From NCBI GenBank assembly GCA_041666685.1, contig JBAYGJ010000011.1, positions 1 to 22,394 of the forward strand: 22,394 bases of DNA, in the 5' to 3' direction. Source of the stretch: JBAYGJ01 sp041666685 (GTDB lineage: Bacteria > Patescibacteriota > Patescibacteriia > UBA10025 > JAHIVO01). The position numbers and the translations under genes were made by a program. Below the pieces are notes generated by a model, which was given only the letters and a program-made list of their open reading frames with translations, ran no database searches and was not told the origin of the DNA. The first letter of the stretch is position 1. Each line of letters begins with the position of its first letter. Of the stretch, positions 14,321 to 21,653 are shown piece after piece.

Positions 14321-15331
14321 TTAAAACTGTCCTAAAAATTTCAAATCACCTCCGTATAAAAGCCGAATTTCATTAATCCCGTGGTACAGCATCATGAGTC
14401 GCTCCAGCCCGCCGCCAAAAGCGAATCCAGAATATTCTTCCGGATCGACCTTCATGTTTCTCAGCACCTGGGGATGGACCATGCCAGCGCCCAGCATTTC
14501 CAGCCAGCCGGTTTTCTTGCACACCGAACATCCTTTGCCGCCGCAAATCAGACATGACATGGTAATTTCCAATGACGGCTCGGTAAACGGGAAAAACGTA
14601 CTGCGAGGCAGTACCTTCACTTCCTTTCCGTACAGTGCCTGAAAAAAATCTTTTAATGTAGCGATCAGGTTCGCAACCGTGATGCATTTGTCGATCACCA
14701 GGCCTTCGTATTGGTAAAAGACGGATTCATGGCTGGCATCAGTCGCCTCATGGCGAAATGTACGTCCAGGGATCAAAAGCCGCACCGGCGGCTTCCTTTT
14801 TTCCATAGCCCGCAGCTGCATGGGTGAAGTATGTGTCCTGAGCAGTAAACCATTTTCCAGATAATACGTATCCCACATATCACGGGCTGGATGGTCTTTG
14901 GGGATATTCAATAAGTCAAAGTTATATTCAGGCGTTTCCACTTCCTGGCCGTCCAGCACCTCGAAACCCAAGGACATGAAAATGTCTTCTACACGTCGCA
15001 TAAACTGGGTCAGCGGGTGCAGATGTCCCCGCTCCTGAGCCTCGCCTGGCCAGGTACTATCCAGCCGGGACCTCTTTTCAGCGCCGCTCAAAGAAAACTT
15101 TTTACGTGCCAGCGAAAACATATCGCCTAATTCTTGTTTCAAAGAATTTGCAAGCTGCCCCATGACCCGCCTCTCTTCAGATGACAAGTCTTTAAGCTTG
15201 GACATGATATCTGCCAACTCCCCTTTACGGCCGAGAAATTTGGCTTCCAAATCACGCAAATTTTCATTGGTAGCAGCCTTATGTATCTCGTCCTGGGCTT
15301 TCTGCTGTAAATTTTTGATGAGGTCTTTCAT
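14321..15331 (-). CDS. pheS: Phenylalanyl-tRNA synthetase alpha subunit
   Basis: The catalytic subunit of PheRS; it activates phenylalanine and charges tRNA(Phe). The 336 residues are the usual length. There is an N-terminal coiled coil (about 1-85) that grips tRNA. The class II core follows with HPARDMWDTYYL, LRTHTSPMQLRAM (motif 1 region), GRTFRHEATDASHESVFYQ (motif 2 region) and FAFGGGLERLMMLYHG (motif 3). A CxxCxxxxCxxC cluster (CLICGGKGCSVC) suggests a bound zinc, as in some bacterial PheS. It starts one base after the upstream small membrane protein gene, implying translational coupling. Confidence 0.98.
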   Translation of the reverse strand: MKDLIKNLQQKAQDEIHKAATNENLRDLEAKFLGRKGELADIMSKLKDLSSEERRVMGQLANSLKQELGDMFSLARKKFSLSGAEKRSRLDSTWPGEAQERGHLHPLTQFMRRVEDIFMSLGFEVLDGQEVETPEYNFDLLNIPKDHPARDMWDTYYLENGLLLRTHTSPMQLRAMEKRKPPVRLLIPGRTFRHEATDASHESVFYQYEGLVIDKCITVANLIATLKDFFQALYGKEVKVLPRSTFFPFTEPSLEITMSCLICGGKGCSVCKKTGWLEMLGAGMVHPQVLRNMKVDPEEYSGFAFGGGLERLMMLYHGINEIRLLYGGDLKFLGQF

Positions 15332-15332
15332 A

Positions 15333-15716
15333 TTAATACCTGGCTACTTTCCGGGTAATAAAGAAAAATTCCATAAGGACTAAGAACAGTACGAGCAATA
15401 ATGCGCTCCACCATTTGAGCATGCCGCCGCCCTGGAACATCAATGTCACGATCAGAAGTATCGAAAACCATAATGATTGACGGGTGGCTACGCCGAGATG
15501 CCGGAAAATAAACGTCTCTTTTGAAAACCAAACCCTGATAAAAAAGCCGAGCAACGAAAAAGTACCAATAAGCGCCAAGAAAAGGCTCAAATAAAACATG
15601 GTAAATCCGACGACCCCACCTTCATCAGGATTCATGTAAAATAAAACCACCAACCATGCGAGCCAGCAGAACAGTGTTACTGAAGTCATGAAAATAAGGT
15701 ACTTTTTCAGAGACAT
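15333..15716 (-). CDS. Conserved four-helix membrane protein upstream of pheS
   Basis: The function is unknown. The 127 residues hold four predicted helices: about 6-28 (LIFMTSVTLFCWLAWLVVLF), 37-60, 83-97 and 101-120. A short basic end RKVARY follows. The sequence resembles a small membrane protein that I recall being common in Patescibacteria genomes, starting M-S-L-x-(K/R)-Y-L, but I cannot verify that here. It is the first gene of the pheS cluster, one base before pheS. The promoter at 15790-15762 lies directly upstream and overlaps a terminator stem. Confidence 0.8.
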   Translation of the reverse strand: MSLKKYLIFMTSVTLFCWLAWLVVLFYMNPDEGGVVGFTMFYLSLFLALIGTFSLLGFFIRVWFSKETFIFRHLGVATRQSLWFSILLIVTLMFQGGGMLKWWSALLLVLFLVLMEFFFITRKVARY

Positions 15717-15734
15717 TTGAAGTGTTTTTTAACT

Positions 15735-15766
15735 AAAAAATAAGGGTCAAAACCTACCCTTATTTT
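15735..15766 (-). terminator. Intrinsic terminator after the DciA-like gene
   Basis: An 11-base perfect stem (15737-15747 with 15756-15766, core AAATAAGGGT / ACCCTTATTT) encloses the loop CAAAACCT, with A and T runs on the two sides. It can work for the minus-strand DciA-like gene. Plus-strand use is also possible. It overlaps the -10 box of the next promoter. Confidence 0.75.
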
Positions 15767-15790
15767 AACATCTTTTATGCCTTATGGCAA
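15762..15790 (-). promoter_or_regulatory. Promoter of the membrane protein-pheS-pheT cluster
   Basis: On the minus strand TTGCCA (15790-15785) and TAAAAT (15767-15762) are 17 bases apart, each a 5/6 match. The predicted start near 15755 lies in the loop of the terminator hairpin. Transcripts from this promoter therefore lack one arm and escape termination, while read-through from upstream forms the whole stem. Confidence 0.7.
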
Positions 15791-15833
15791 GACAAAAATT
15801 GCTCCGATTATATAGCTAATGTTAGCTAAATAA

Positions 15834-16127
15834 TCAAACTAAAAATCTCAGCCGATTTACTCCCTGGCTACCAGTCTTTTTCGCGAGCTTTTCCAGTATC
15901 TCCTGCTCATGTAATTTGATCTCCTGGCCGATGGCGGAACTCAAAACCGCGACAGTTAGTGTGCCGTTCTTAACGTATTGTGCCTTTACCTTATCCTTCA
16001 CCCCTTCGCCTAATACTTCAATAATAATCCTATCAAATTCCGTACAGACTACCGCCGCACCGACCTGCTCGCCGATACCGGCTTTATTAAGGGTATTTTT
16101 TAATAGGTCCTTAAGTGGGTTGGCCAT
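15834..16127 (-). CDS. DciA-like protein (DUF721)
   Basis: A 97-residue protein that matches the DUF721/DciA pattern. It has an N-terminal helix (PLKDLLKNTLNKAG), a short alpha-beta domain with KAQYVKNGTLTVAVLSSAIGQEIKLHEQEIL (the 'G-L-V---S-A--QEL' signature), and a final strand NRLRFLV. In bacteria without DnaC or DnaI loaders, DciA helps load the replicative helicase DnaB; that role is transferred here from the family. It lacks the longer N-terminal extension some DciA proteins have. It lies 39 bases after the M23 lipoprotein gene and ends before a strong terminator. Confidence 0.72.
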   Translation of the reverse strand: MANPLKDLLKNTLNKAGIGEQVGAAVVCTEFDRIIIEVLGEGVKDKVKAQYVKNGTLTVAVLSSAIGQEIKLHEQEILEKLAKKTGSQGVNRLRFLV

Positions 16128-16166
16128 GGCTTTACTCTATACCGAATGCATTAAAAAGTAAATGCA

Positions 16167-16868
16167 TTATATAAGGTATTTTTCAGCGTCCTGCCAGCCA
16201 ATCAGCTGGTCCTGTGAGCTGACATACCCCTTATAATTTATCGATGTTCCGGCATGGATACCTAGATGAAGATGTTTGCGCTCCCCGTCGGTTTCCGGAC
16301 TGAACCCCTGGCCGAGATTTCCGATAAAATCCCCCTGCGCTAGAATGTCGCCAATACTTGCTGTAATCACATTCACATTCAAGTGGCCATACAAAACTGT
16401 CACTGACTGGCCATTGATCATGCAATCCTGGATGAGCACGCCTCCGTACCCGCTCACCCATTGACGGACCCGAACCTTCCCGGTACAGGCCGCCGTGATA
16501 CGAACATCAGCGTCAGCTTCGGCAACAGTCGTTTCAAAATCAACGCCCGTATGGTACCCGGAAAACTTTTCCGGTTGGACCGGAGAATTTTTTTGCGTCA
16601 CATACAAGCCGAAAGGTTTTTTTGTAATACGAACCAACGCACCAGAAATCGGGGCGATAAAGTCTCTTGGAACGCTTAAGGTATTTACAGGGGCCGCCAT
16701 ATTGGCAGGCGCAGCGACGTTTGTATTTTGTTGAGCAGATCCCCTATTGGCATTCTGAATCTGATTATTGGTAATATTCTGATTGGATTTTACCGCCTGT
16801 TGAGAGCATGCACTGACTAAAAATAGCAGCATAACCAGCAAGATAGAGATACCGATATTTTTCTTCAT
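16167..16868 (-). CDS. M23 family peptidase lipoprotein (LytM-type)
   Basis: An exported zinc endopeptidase likely to cut peptidoglycan cross-bridges. The N-terminus MKKNIGISILLVMLLFLVSAC is a lipoprotein signal with lipobox Cys21. Residues 22-65 form an Asn/Gln/Ala-rich flexible linker. The catalytic domain (about 68-225) keeps all ligands: His106 and Asp110 in GYHTGVDFE, His162 in LYGHLN, and His199/His201 in KHLHLGIHAG. The enzyme should therefore be active, unlike degenerate LytM regulators. It is transcribed away from the plus-strand GH16-like gene. A hairpin at 16894-16933 lies in its leader. No strong Shine-Dalgarno site is seen. Confidence 0.92.
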   Translation of the reverse strand: MKKNIGISILLVMLLFLVSACSQQAVKSNQNITNNQIQNANRGSAQQNTNVAAPANMAAPVNTLSVPRDFIAPISGALVRITKKPFGLYVTQKNSPVQPEKFSGYHTGVDFETTVAEADADVRITAACTGKVRVRQWVSGYGGVLIQDCMINGQSVTVLYGHLNVNVITASIGDILAQGDFIGNLGQGFSPETDGERKHLHLGIHAGTSINYKGYVSSQDQLIGWQDAEKYLI

Positions 16869-16893
16869 TTTTTAAACATTAATTGGCTCATAT

Positions 16894-16933
16894 GGATTGG
16901 GCGCCACGCTCGGTAAAAAAGTAGCTCCCAACC
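16894..16933 (-). other. Imperfect hairpin in the M23 gene leader
   Basis: GGTTGGGAGC and GCGCCCAATCC (minus strand) pair with one mismatch and one bulge around a 19-base loop. AATTGG and CCAATT just outside (16937-16932 and 16886-16881) can extend the stem to within 12 bases of the start codon. The rest of the 293-base divergent gap 16869-17161 is AT-rich, and I see no convincing -35/-10 pair in it. Confidence 0.3.
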
Positions 16934-17161
16934 AATTCTCAGGTACTATACTTTGATTTTTCTATTTTTTTCCCTTAGTTTTCGCCGGTCTGAAAATATA
17001 GGATAAACGTGCCGATAATTCATCAATTTGTCTAAAACACCCTTTTTACAAGTACATTGAAAATCCAATATTTCCTATAGGAGGCCAAAAAACAATCAAG
17101 GTTCAACGCGGGCTGATCACAGAGTCACAGTAGCAAACTTCGTATCCAAGGAGGTACACTC

Positions 17162-18688
17162 ATGTTTCGTAGAAACGCCATTTTCACAGCGATCGTTCTT
17201 TGTCTGGCTTTCATTCTGTCGTATTCGTTTGCGTACAGCCAGTCATCGAGTGATCAGGAAAAAGTAGACCGTTTAGGCAAGAAAATCCGCGACTACCAGA
17301 CCAGTGAAGTCTGGCCGGGCGGGAATGAGTATTCGGGAGCCTATACCGAATATCATCGTAACATTTTTCTTCGTAAAGGTGGAGCGTCAGCCATAGTCAC
17401 CCAAGCCCGCAATAATCAGGCCGTGACTGAAGGAGCAAAAACATTGGCTAACTTCGATCGTCCGGCCCGGCTTGCGCTGTACAGCAAATGGTTGACGCCG
17501 ATCTACCCCACCTGGGAAATGATCGGAGAAGTGTCTGACAAGGGCACTACCAATGCCGGGTATGAAACTGAAAAAGAAATTGCCGCCGGATTGGTGGCGT
17601 TAGTAAAGGAAATCGTCACCCAGAACCTACAGTCAGACCTTGGCCAAAACCAGGCCATCGACTACCAGGCAGATTTCAAGCGTCTGGGAACAATGATCCG
17701 GAAATACCAAACCGATGTCGTGTGGCCGGGCGGGAATGAGTATTCGGGCTGTTATATGGACACTGACCGGAATAATTTTCTTGCTCGTGGCGGCGCTGAT
17801 CGAATCGTACAGTTGGCGAAAAAAAACACAGACTTCGTGAAATTCGCCAAAGAGTTGAAATTCATCAGCGACGCTGAACGAGCAAACTATTGCAAGAAAT
17901 GGTCAGTGCCGGTCTACCCCACCTGGGCGATGAATGGCGAGATTTCAGACAAAGGCACCACTGAAGCCGGCTATCAGACGGAACAAGAAATTGCCAAGGG
18001 GTTGGTAGGACTGGTAAAGGAAATTGTCGGTACGTATGTTGATCCGCCTAGCCAGCCGGACAAAACGATAGATTTTTCCGGCAGACAATGGGGCATCAAA
18101 ATGCCAACGATTCCGTTTGGCCCAGGTCCAAACCATTGGTCCGGATCGGAAGATAATATTTGGGTGGAAAACAACCAACTGCATCTGAAAATCATCCACC
18201 GTGATGGGAAGTGGACCTGCCCGGAAGTATATCTGCTCCAGTCGCTTGGTTTCGGCACATACACAATCGAATTTGCCAGTCGCGTCGACAACCTGGATCC
18301 GCAAGTCGTGCTTGGCTGCTTCCTGTATGAGTCGTTATCCCGCGAATTGGATATAGAATTTTCCAAAGTTTTGGCCAACCCCAACAACGCACAGTTCGTG
18401 GTCCAGCCTTACACGCACAGCGGCAATATCGTCCGCTATGACATCCCGGCAGTCGGCCAGTTCACCTGCCAGATCGTATGGCGGCCAGACCACGTGCTAT
18501 TCAGCGTCTGGCAGGGCTACAGCCAATCGTCAGACAGCCTCATCAACAGCTGGACCTATACCGGCGCTGACATTCCGCCAGCAAACGTAGAACATTTTCG
18601 CTTCAACCTTTGGCTGTTTGGCGGCAAGCCGCCAACCACAGGCCATGGCGATGAAGTCATTGTCAATTCTTTTACCTATCAGCCCTAG
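17162..18688 (+). CDS. Secreted protein: two copies of an unknown domain plus GH16-like domain
   Basis: The only plus-strand gene. The start is fixed by AAGGAGGT at 17148-17155. Residues 1-26 are a Sec signal peptide (hydrophobic core IFTAIVLCLAFILS, end FAYSQ). Two related units follow, about 33-153 and 170-290, offset by 137 residues. They share VWPGGNEYSG(A/C)Y, RN-FL--GGA, YPTW-M-GE-SDKGTT-AGY-TE-EIA and GLV-LVKEIV. I do not recognise this domain. The C-terminal part (about 300-508) is a beta-sandwich of the GH16/concanavalin type with Glu395, Asp397 and Glu399 in RELDIEFSK, matching the E-x-D-x-E catalytic signature of lichenase-like GH16. It probably binds or cuts a beta-glucan or galactan outside the cell. 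A strong terminator follows 25 bases after the stop. Confidence 0.85.
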   Translation: MFRRNAIFTAIVLCLAFILSYSFAYSQSSSDQEKVDRLGKKIRDYQTSEVWPGGNEYSGAYTEYHRNIFLRKGGASAIVTQARNNQAVTEGAKTLANFDRPARLALYSKWLTPIYPTWEMIGEVSDKGTTNAGYETEKEIAAGLVALVKEIVTQNLQSDLGQNQAIDYQADFKRLGTMIRKYQTDVVWPGGNEYSGCYMDTDRNNFLARGGADRIVQLAKKNTDFVKFAKELKFISDAERANYCKKWSVPVYPTWAMNGEISDKGTTEAGYQTEQEIAKGLVGLVKEIVGTYVDPPSQPDKTIDFSGRQWGIKMPTIPFGPGPNHWSGSEDNIWVENNQLHLKIIHRDGKWTCPEVYLLQSLGFGTYTIEFASRVDNLDPQVVLGCFLYESLSRELDIEFSKVLANPNNAQFVVQPYTHSGNIVRYDIPAVGQFTCQIVWRPDHVLFSVWQGYSQSSDSLINSWTYTGADIPPANVEHFRFNLWLFGGKPPTTGHGDEVIVNSFTYQP

Positions 18689-18712
18689 TTGATGTAAAAG
18701 AAAAAACAACGT

Positions 18713-18744
18713 CCCGGTAAGCACGAGCTTACCGGGATTTTTTT
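18713..18744 (+). terminator. Intrinsic terminator of the GH16-like gene
   Basis: A perfect 10-base stem (CCCGGTAAGC, loop ACGA, GCTTACCGGG) is followed by A and seven T residues. On the minus strand the same hairpin is followed by ACGTTGTTTTTTC, so it may also serve the convergent anchored-protein gene. Confidence 0.92.
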
Positions 18745-18777
18745 ACCAACAAATAATGTTTGCCAAATTATCAATAC

Positions 18778-19473
18778 CTATTTGCCCGCTATTTTCTTCG
18801 TGCACTTCATGTACATAGCCCCAATGACGGCCACCAGGATGACGATAATTCCGATCAGGACGTACGTCAGTGTGCTTGAACTCTCTGCGTCATCCTCAGT
18901 GTCTGCCGTAACATTAGTGTTTACGTTAACTACGTCCGTGTTTAAAGCAGTATTTGCATTGTTCGTAACGGCCGTATTCATGTTTACTGCCGAGTTAGTG
19001 TTCGCATTGGCGGTGGCGATCAAATTCGGTTCCGTGTTGGTATTTGTCGCTGCCCCCAACGAATATAGTACGACCGTTCCGGTACCGCCCGGTTTCAGGC
19101 ACTGGTAAGCATTGGCAATGGTCGTGGTATAGGTGCCGGCCGGGAATGTCTTGTTGATGGCGTAATCCGCGTTGCACCAGGTGGTCTGGTATGGGTCGCA
19201 GGATGAACGAGTCGCGGTAAAAGAAGCGAATGGCGCGCCGTCCTTGGTCACGGTAATCGGCAGCTCAGTCTCGCCGGTCTGCCATTTATACCACATCGAA
19301 AATTTGCTGACCGACAGGTCCTGGGTCAAAGTCCAGGTAGAGGTAGCGGTCAGGCTGCACGCACCGATGTAGCTGTCCGTCGAATCGAATACTTTGGTCT
19401 CGGTCTGGGCATGGACGGCGATTGGCAATACGATCAATAGTGCCAGGCCGAACAGCAATGATAGTTTTTTCAT
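18778..19473 (-). CDS. Membrane-anchored exported protein with Asn/Thr-rich stalk
   Basis: The start is set at 19473, because the frame then begins MKKLSLLFGLALLIVLPIAVHAQ, a standard Sec signal peptide. An earlier in-frame ATG at 19563 would put 30 polar residues in front. The 231-residue product has an extracellular beta-rich domain (about 23-135). It holds Cys residues in GACSLTA, SSCDPYQTTWC and AYQCLKPGG that could form disulfides. A stalk of about 50 residues dominated by Asn, Thr, Ala and Val follows, then a transmembrane helix (TYVLIGIIVILVAVIGAMYM) and a basic tail KKIAGK. This is the layout of a surface protein anchored by its C-terminus. No family is recognised. It is convergent with the GH16-like gene, and its stalk resembles the linker of the M23 lipoprotein. 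Confidence 0.75.
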   Translation of the reverse strand: MKKLSLLFGLALLIVLPIAVHAQTETKVFDSTDSYIGACSLTATSTWTLTQDLSVSKFSMWYKWQTGETELPITVTKDGAPFASFTATRSSCDPYQTTWCNADYAINKTFPAGTYTTTIANAYQCLKPGGTGTVVLYSLGAATNTNTEPNLIATANANTNSAVNMNTAVTNNANTALNTDVVNVNTNVTADTEDDAESSSTLTYVLIGIIVILVAVIGAMYMKCTKKIAGK

Positions 19474-19627
19474 ACTTGGTATATTAATTGTTAATTCTTT
19501 ACCACTGTCCCACTGAGTAAAACGGCACGTCCCGTCTGAATTGGTCCAGTCAGGCATACTCACCTATATTTTCCTACGTTTGAGAAAAAAACGCAATAAC
19601 CCGTCGTGCTACCGGAGTTGGGGCCGC

Positions 19628-19661
19628 GAAATAAAATAGAGGAGGCCCGCAGGTCTCCTCT
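19628..19661 (-). terminator. Intrinsic terminator of the antiporter gene
   Basis: On the minus strand AGAGGAG, a 10-base centre ACCTGCGGGC with a CC/GG inner pair, and CTCCTCT are followed by ATTTTATTT. It lies 21 bases past the antiporter stop. The remainder of the gap 19474-19627 contains no gene that I can support. Confidence 0.75.
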
Positions 19662-19682
19662 CGTTGAAATTACTGTACATTT

Positions 19683-21437
19683 TTATTTTGCTGCCACCGG
19701 CAGATCCTCAAACAGGTGGCTTCGGTGTGTTTGTCCAAGCACACGTGCGTTGGCCATATCCTGCAGTAAGGTGCTCAGATTAGCCTCATTCGCGCCGTGG
19801 TTGAGAAAAAGATGCAACGCGGCAACCTGGTACGGAATAATCACGTAGTGAGCGCCAAGCTTATACAGCTCTGCTGCCTGCCCGCGTGAGTCCACGATTC
19901 CGTAGAAATTGACCGCCGGGTACTGCCGCAAGTGCGATAGCAGGAGAATATTATCGCGATTATCCGGTATCGAGGAAAATACCGTTTGAATTTTACCGAA
20001 ATTCAACTGGGCCATGACTTCGGGATTGTTCACGTCACCATAAATACACGGGACGTTTTCGGATCGCAGTTGGGTAATAATATCCGGATCCGAATCGACG
20101 ACCACGTAGTGGATGTCCATTTTGGCTAGCGCTTTCTGGATCATCCGCCCAAGCCGCGAACAACCGATGACAGCTACGTCGTAGCCGTCAATGGTTTTCG
20201 GTTCATCCGACAGGATATCCTGCTTGAAGAACGAAATGCGCTCTGTCCACAGGAACCAACTGCCGATACGCCGGTACAACCCGACCGAGTATGTCATCAT
20301 ATACGAAGATATGGTCATTGATATGATGGCGACCACTATCAGCGGCGCCAGCAGATCCCCCGGTACCAGACCGACCAGCACTCCCTGGGCAATCAGCACC
20401 AGGCTGAATTCACTGAGCTGGCCCATGGTCATTCCGCTGTTGAAAATCGCCGACCGCTTGTAGCCGAACAGTCCGACGATAGCCATGACAATAATCGGCT
20501 TCAGGATGACGGCCAATACGGTAAAAACGATGATCAGCCACAGGTTGGCAGACATGGTATTGAGCAGGCCCTGCGCAATACCGTCCGATGGCAGGATGGC
20601 GCCAGTGGGAGTGAGCTGCAAACCCAATGAGGTGAAAAACAGCACCGTGAAAAAAGACTTCAACGGTTTGAATTCACCTATCAATTCATACCGATACATG
20701 GCTCGGGACAGGGAAAGTCCGGCCAGGAACGTCCCGATGCCGAACGACAAATGCTGGCCCTCGGCATAAAACCCGAGGATGAACATTATCCCCACCACGA
20801 CCACGAACAGAGTTTCCTTCTCTCGGGCCAGATGATCGAGGATGAAGGGAAACGCGTAGCGCCCAAGGACGAACACTACGATCAGGATCAGCCCGGCCGT
20901 CACCGTACTGGTTGTCAGCAGGGTGCCGAGAGAAAAATTGTCGAACGTAGCCAGGACAGCCAAGGCGAAGATGGCCAGGATATCCTGCATAACGAGAATT
21001 CCAATAGCCACGCGTCCGTGGATAGTGTTCATCTCGTATTTATCGCCCAACACTTTCACCACCAGCATCGTACTGCTGAATGCCAGAGCGAACCCAAGGT
21101 ACGCGCAGGCCATGCCGGTCAGACCAAACATCCTGCCGGCAAAAAAACCGACAGCGAACGTGCTCCCGACTTGCAATGCGCCGCCGAGAATCGCTACCAG
21201 CCCGACTTTCTTCAGCCGGGACAGGTCCATTTCGATACCCACGATGAACAGCATCACCACTATGGCGATTTCCGAAATATCGCGGATAACGTCGGCGTGG
21301 TCGATCCAGCCGAGGACAAGCGGACCGGCTACGACGCCGATCAGCACGTACGCCGGGATCATCGGCTGTTTCAACTCCTTAAATATGAAGCAGATGACAG
21401 CCGCCAGGGCAAAAATAATCCCGATTTCGTGAGTCAT
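19683..21437 (-). CDS. CPA2 family cation/proton antiporter with RCK (TrkA-N) domain
   Basis: An integral membrane exchanger of the KefB/KefC type, moving K+ or Na+ against protons. Residues 1 to about 395 form 12-13 helices. They include IPAYVLIGVVAGPLVLG, the FALAFSSTMLVVKVLGDK region and the conserved acidic GILVMQDILAIFAL segment of the ion path. After a linker, residues about 420-540 form a Rossmann RCK domain starting DVAVIGCSRLGRMIQKAL with the acidic VVDSDPD end of strand 2. The nucleotide loop reads GCSRLG, with Ser in the second Gly position of GxGxxG. GGAGGT lies seven bases before the ATG, and a good promoter lies 67 bases upstream. No separate TrkH or KefF-like partner is nearby. 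The ion cannot be told from sequence. Confidence 0.92.
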   Translation of the reverse strand: MTHEIGIIFALAAVICFIFKELKQPMIPAYVLIGVVAGPLVLGWIDHADVIRDISEIAIVVMLFIVGIEMDLSRLKKVGLVAILGGALQVGSTFAVGFFAGRMFGLTGMACAYLGFALAFSSTMLVVKVLGDKYEMNTIHGRVAIGILVMQDILAIFALAVLATFDNFSLGTLLTTSTVTAGLILIVVFVLGRYAFPFILDHLAREKETLFVVVVGIMFILGFYAEGQHLSFGIGTFLAGLSLSRAMYRYELIGEFKPLKSFFTVLFFTSLGLQLTPTGAILPSDGIAQGLLNTMSANLWLIIVFTVLAVILKPIIVMAIVGLFGYKRSAIFNSGMTMGQLSEFSLVLIAQGVLVGLVPGDLLAPLIVVAIISMTISSYMMTYSVGLYRRIGSWFLWTERISFFKQDILSDEPKTIDGYDVAVIGCSRLGRMIQKALAKMDIHYVVVDSDPDIITQLRSENVPCIYGDVNNPEVMAQLNFGKIQTVFSSIPDNRDNILLLSHLRQYPAVNFYGIVDSRGQAAELYKLGAHYVIIPYQVAALHLFLNHGANEANLSTLLQDMANARVLGQTHRSHLFEDLPVAAK

Positions 21438-21498
21438 CGGATACCTCCGAATCTATTGTTGGATTGTTTACTAAATTTCAAAGACCACAAAGAACAGT

Positions 21499-21532
21499 CC
21501 GGCAATGTAACAGAAATGCCGGTACCAGTCAA
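21499..21532 (-). promoter_or_regulatory. Promoter of the antiporter gene with palindrome over the -10 box
   Basis: On the minus strand TTGACT (21532-21527, 5/6) and TACATT (21509-21504, 4/6) are 17 bases apart. A perfect inverted repeat CCGGCA / TGCCGG (21522-21517 and 21504-21499) brackets the -10 box and could be a repressor operator. AGCGGAG / CTCCGCT (21532-21538 and 21582-21588) forms a further inverted repeat upstream. Confidence 0.65.
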
Positions 21533-21653
21533 GCGGAGTGGACGGCGGTTTCTATTCCCTGGCCAATGACTGAATGGTCACCTCCGCTCGTGAGAAGCTG
21601 ACGGATAATACAACGGTTAATAAAACCGCATGCAGCCAATTTGTATGCCGGCA

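Noticed and set aside
16145..16168. Inverted AATGCATT repeats at the end of the M23 gene as a terminator
   Set aside because: The stem is AT-rich, the T run is in the loop and not after the stem, and the repeat is self-complementary. It is too weak to call.
17041..17090. Possible plus-strand promoter TTTACA with ATATTT ahead of the GH16-like gene
   Set aside because: The -10 box is poor, and other alignments in this AT-rich stretch score equally well, so no promoter is called.
19474..19563. Upstream ATG at 19563 as the start of the anchored surface protein
   Set aside because: It would place 30 polar residues before an otherwise perfect Sec signal peptide. The start at 19473 is much more plausible.
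20751..21569. A 272-codon plus-strand frame opposite the antiporter gene
   Set aside because: It lies fully antisense to a clear membrane transporter and is rich in His, Gln, Asp and Arg, the typical shadow of hydrophobic codons. No ribosome-binding site.
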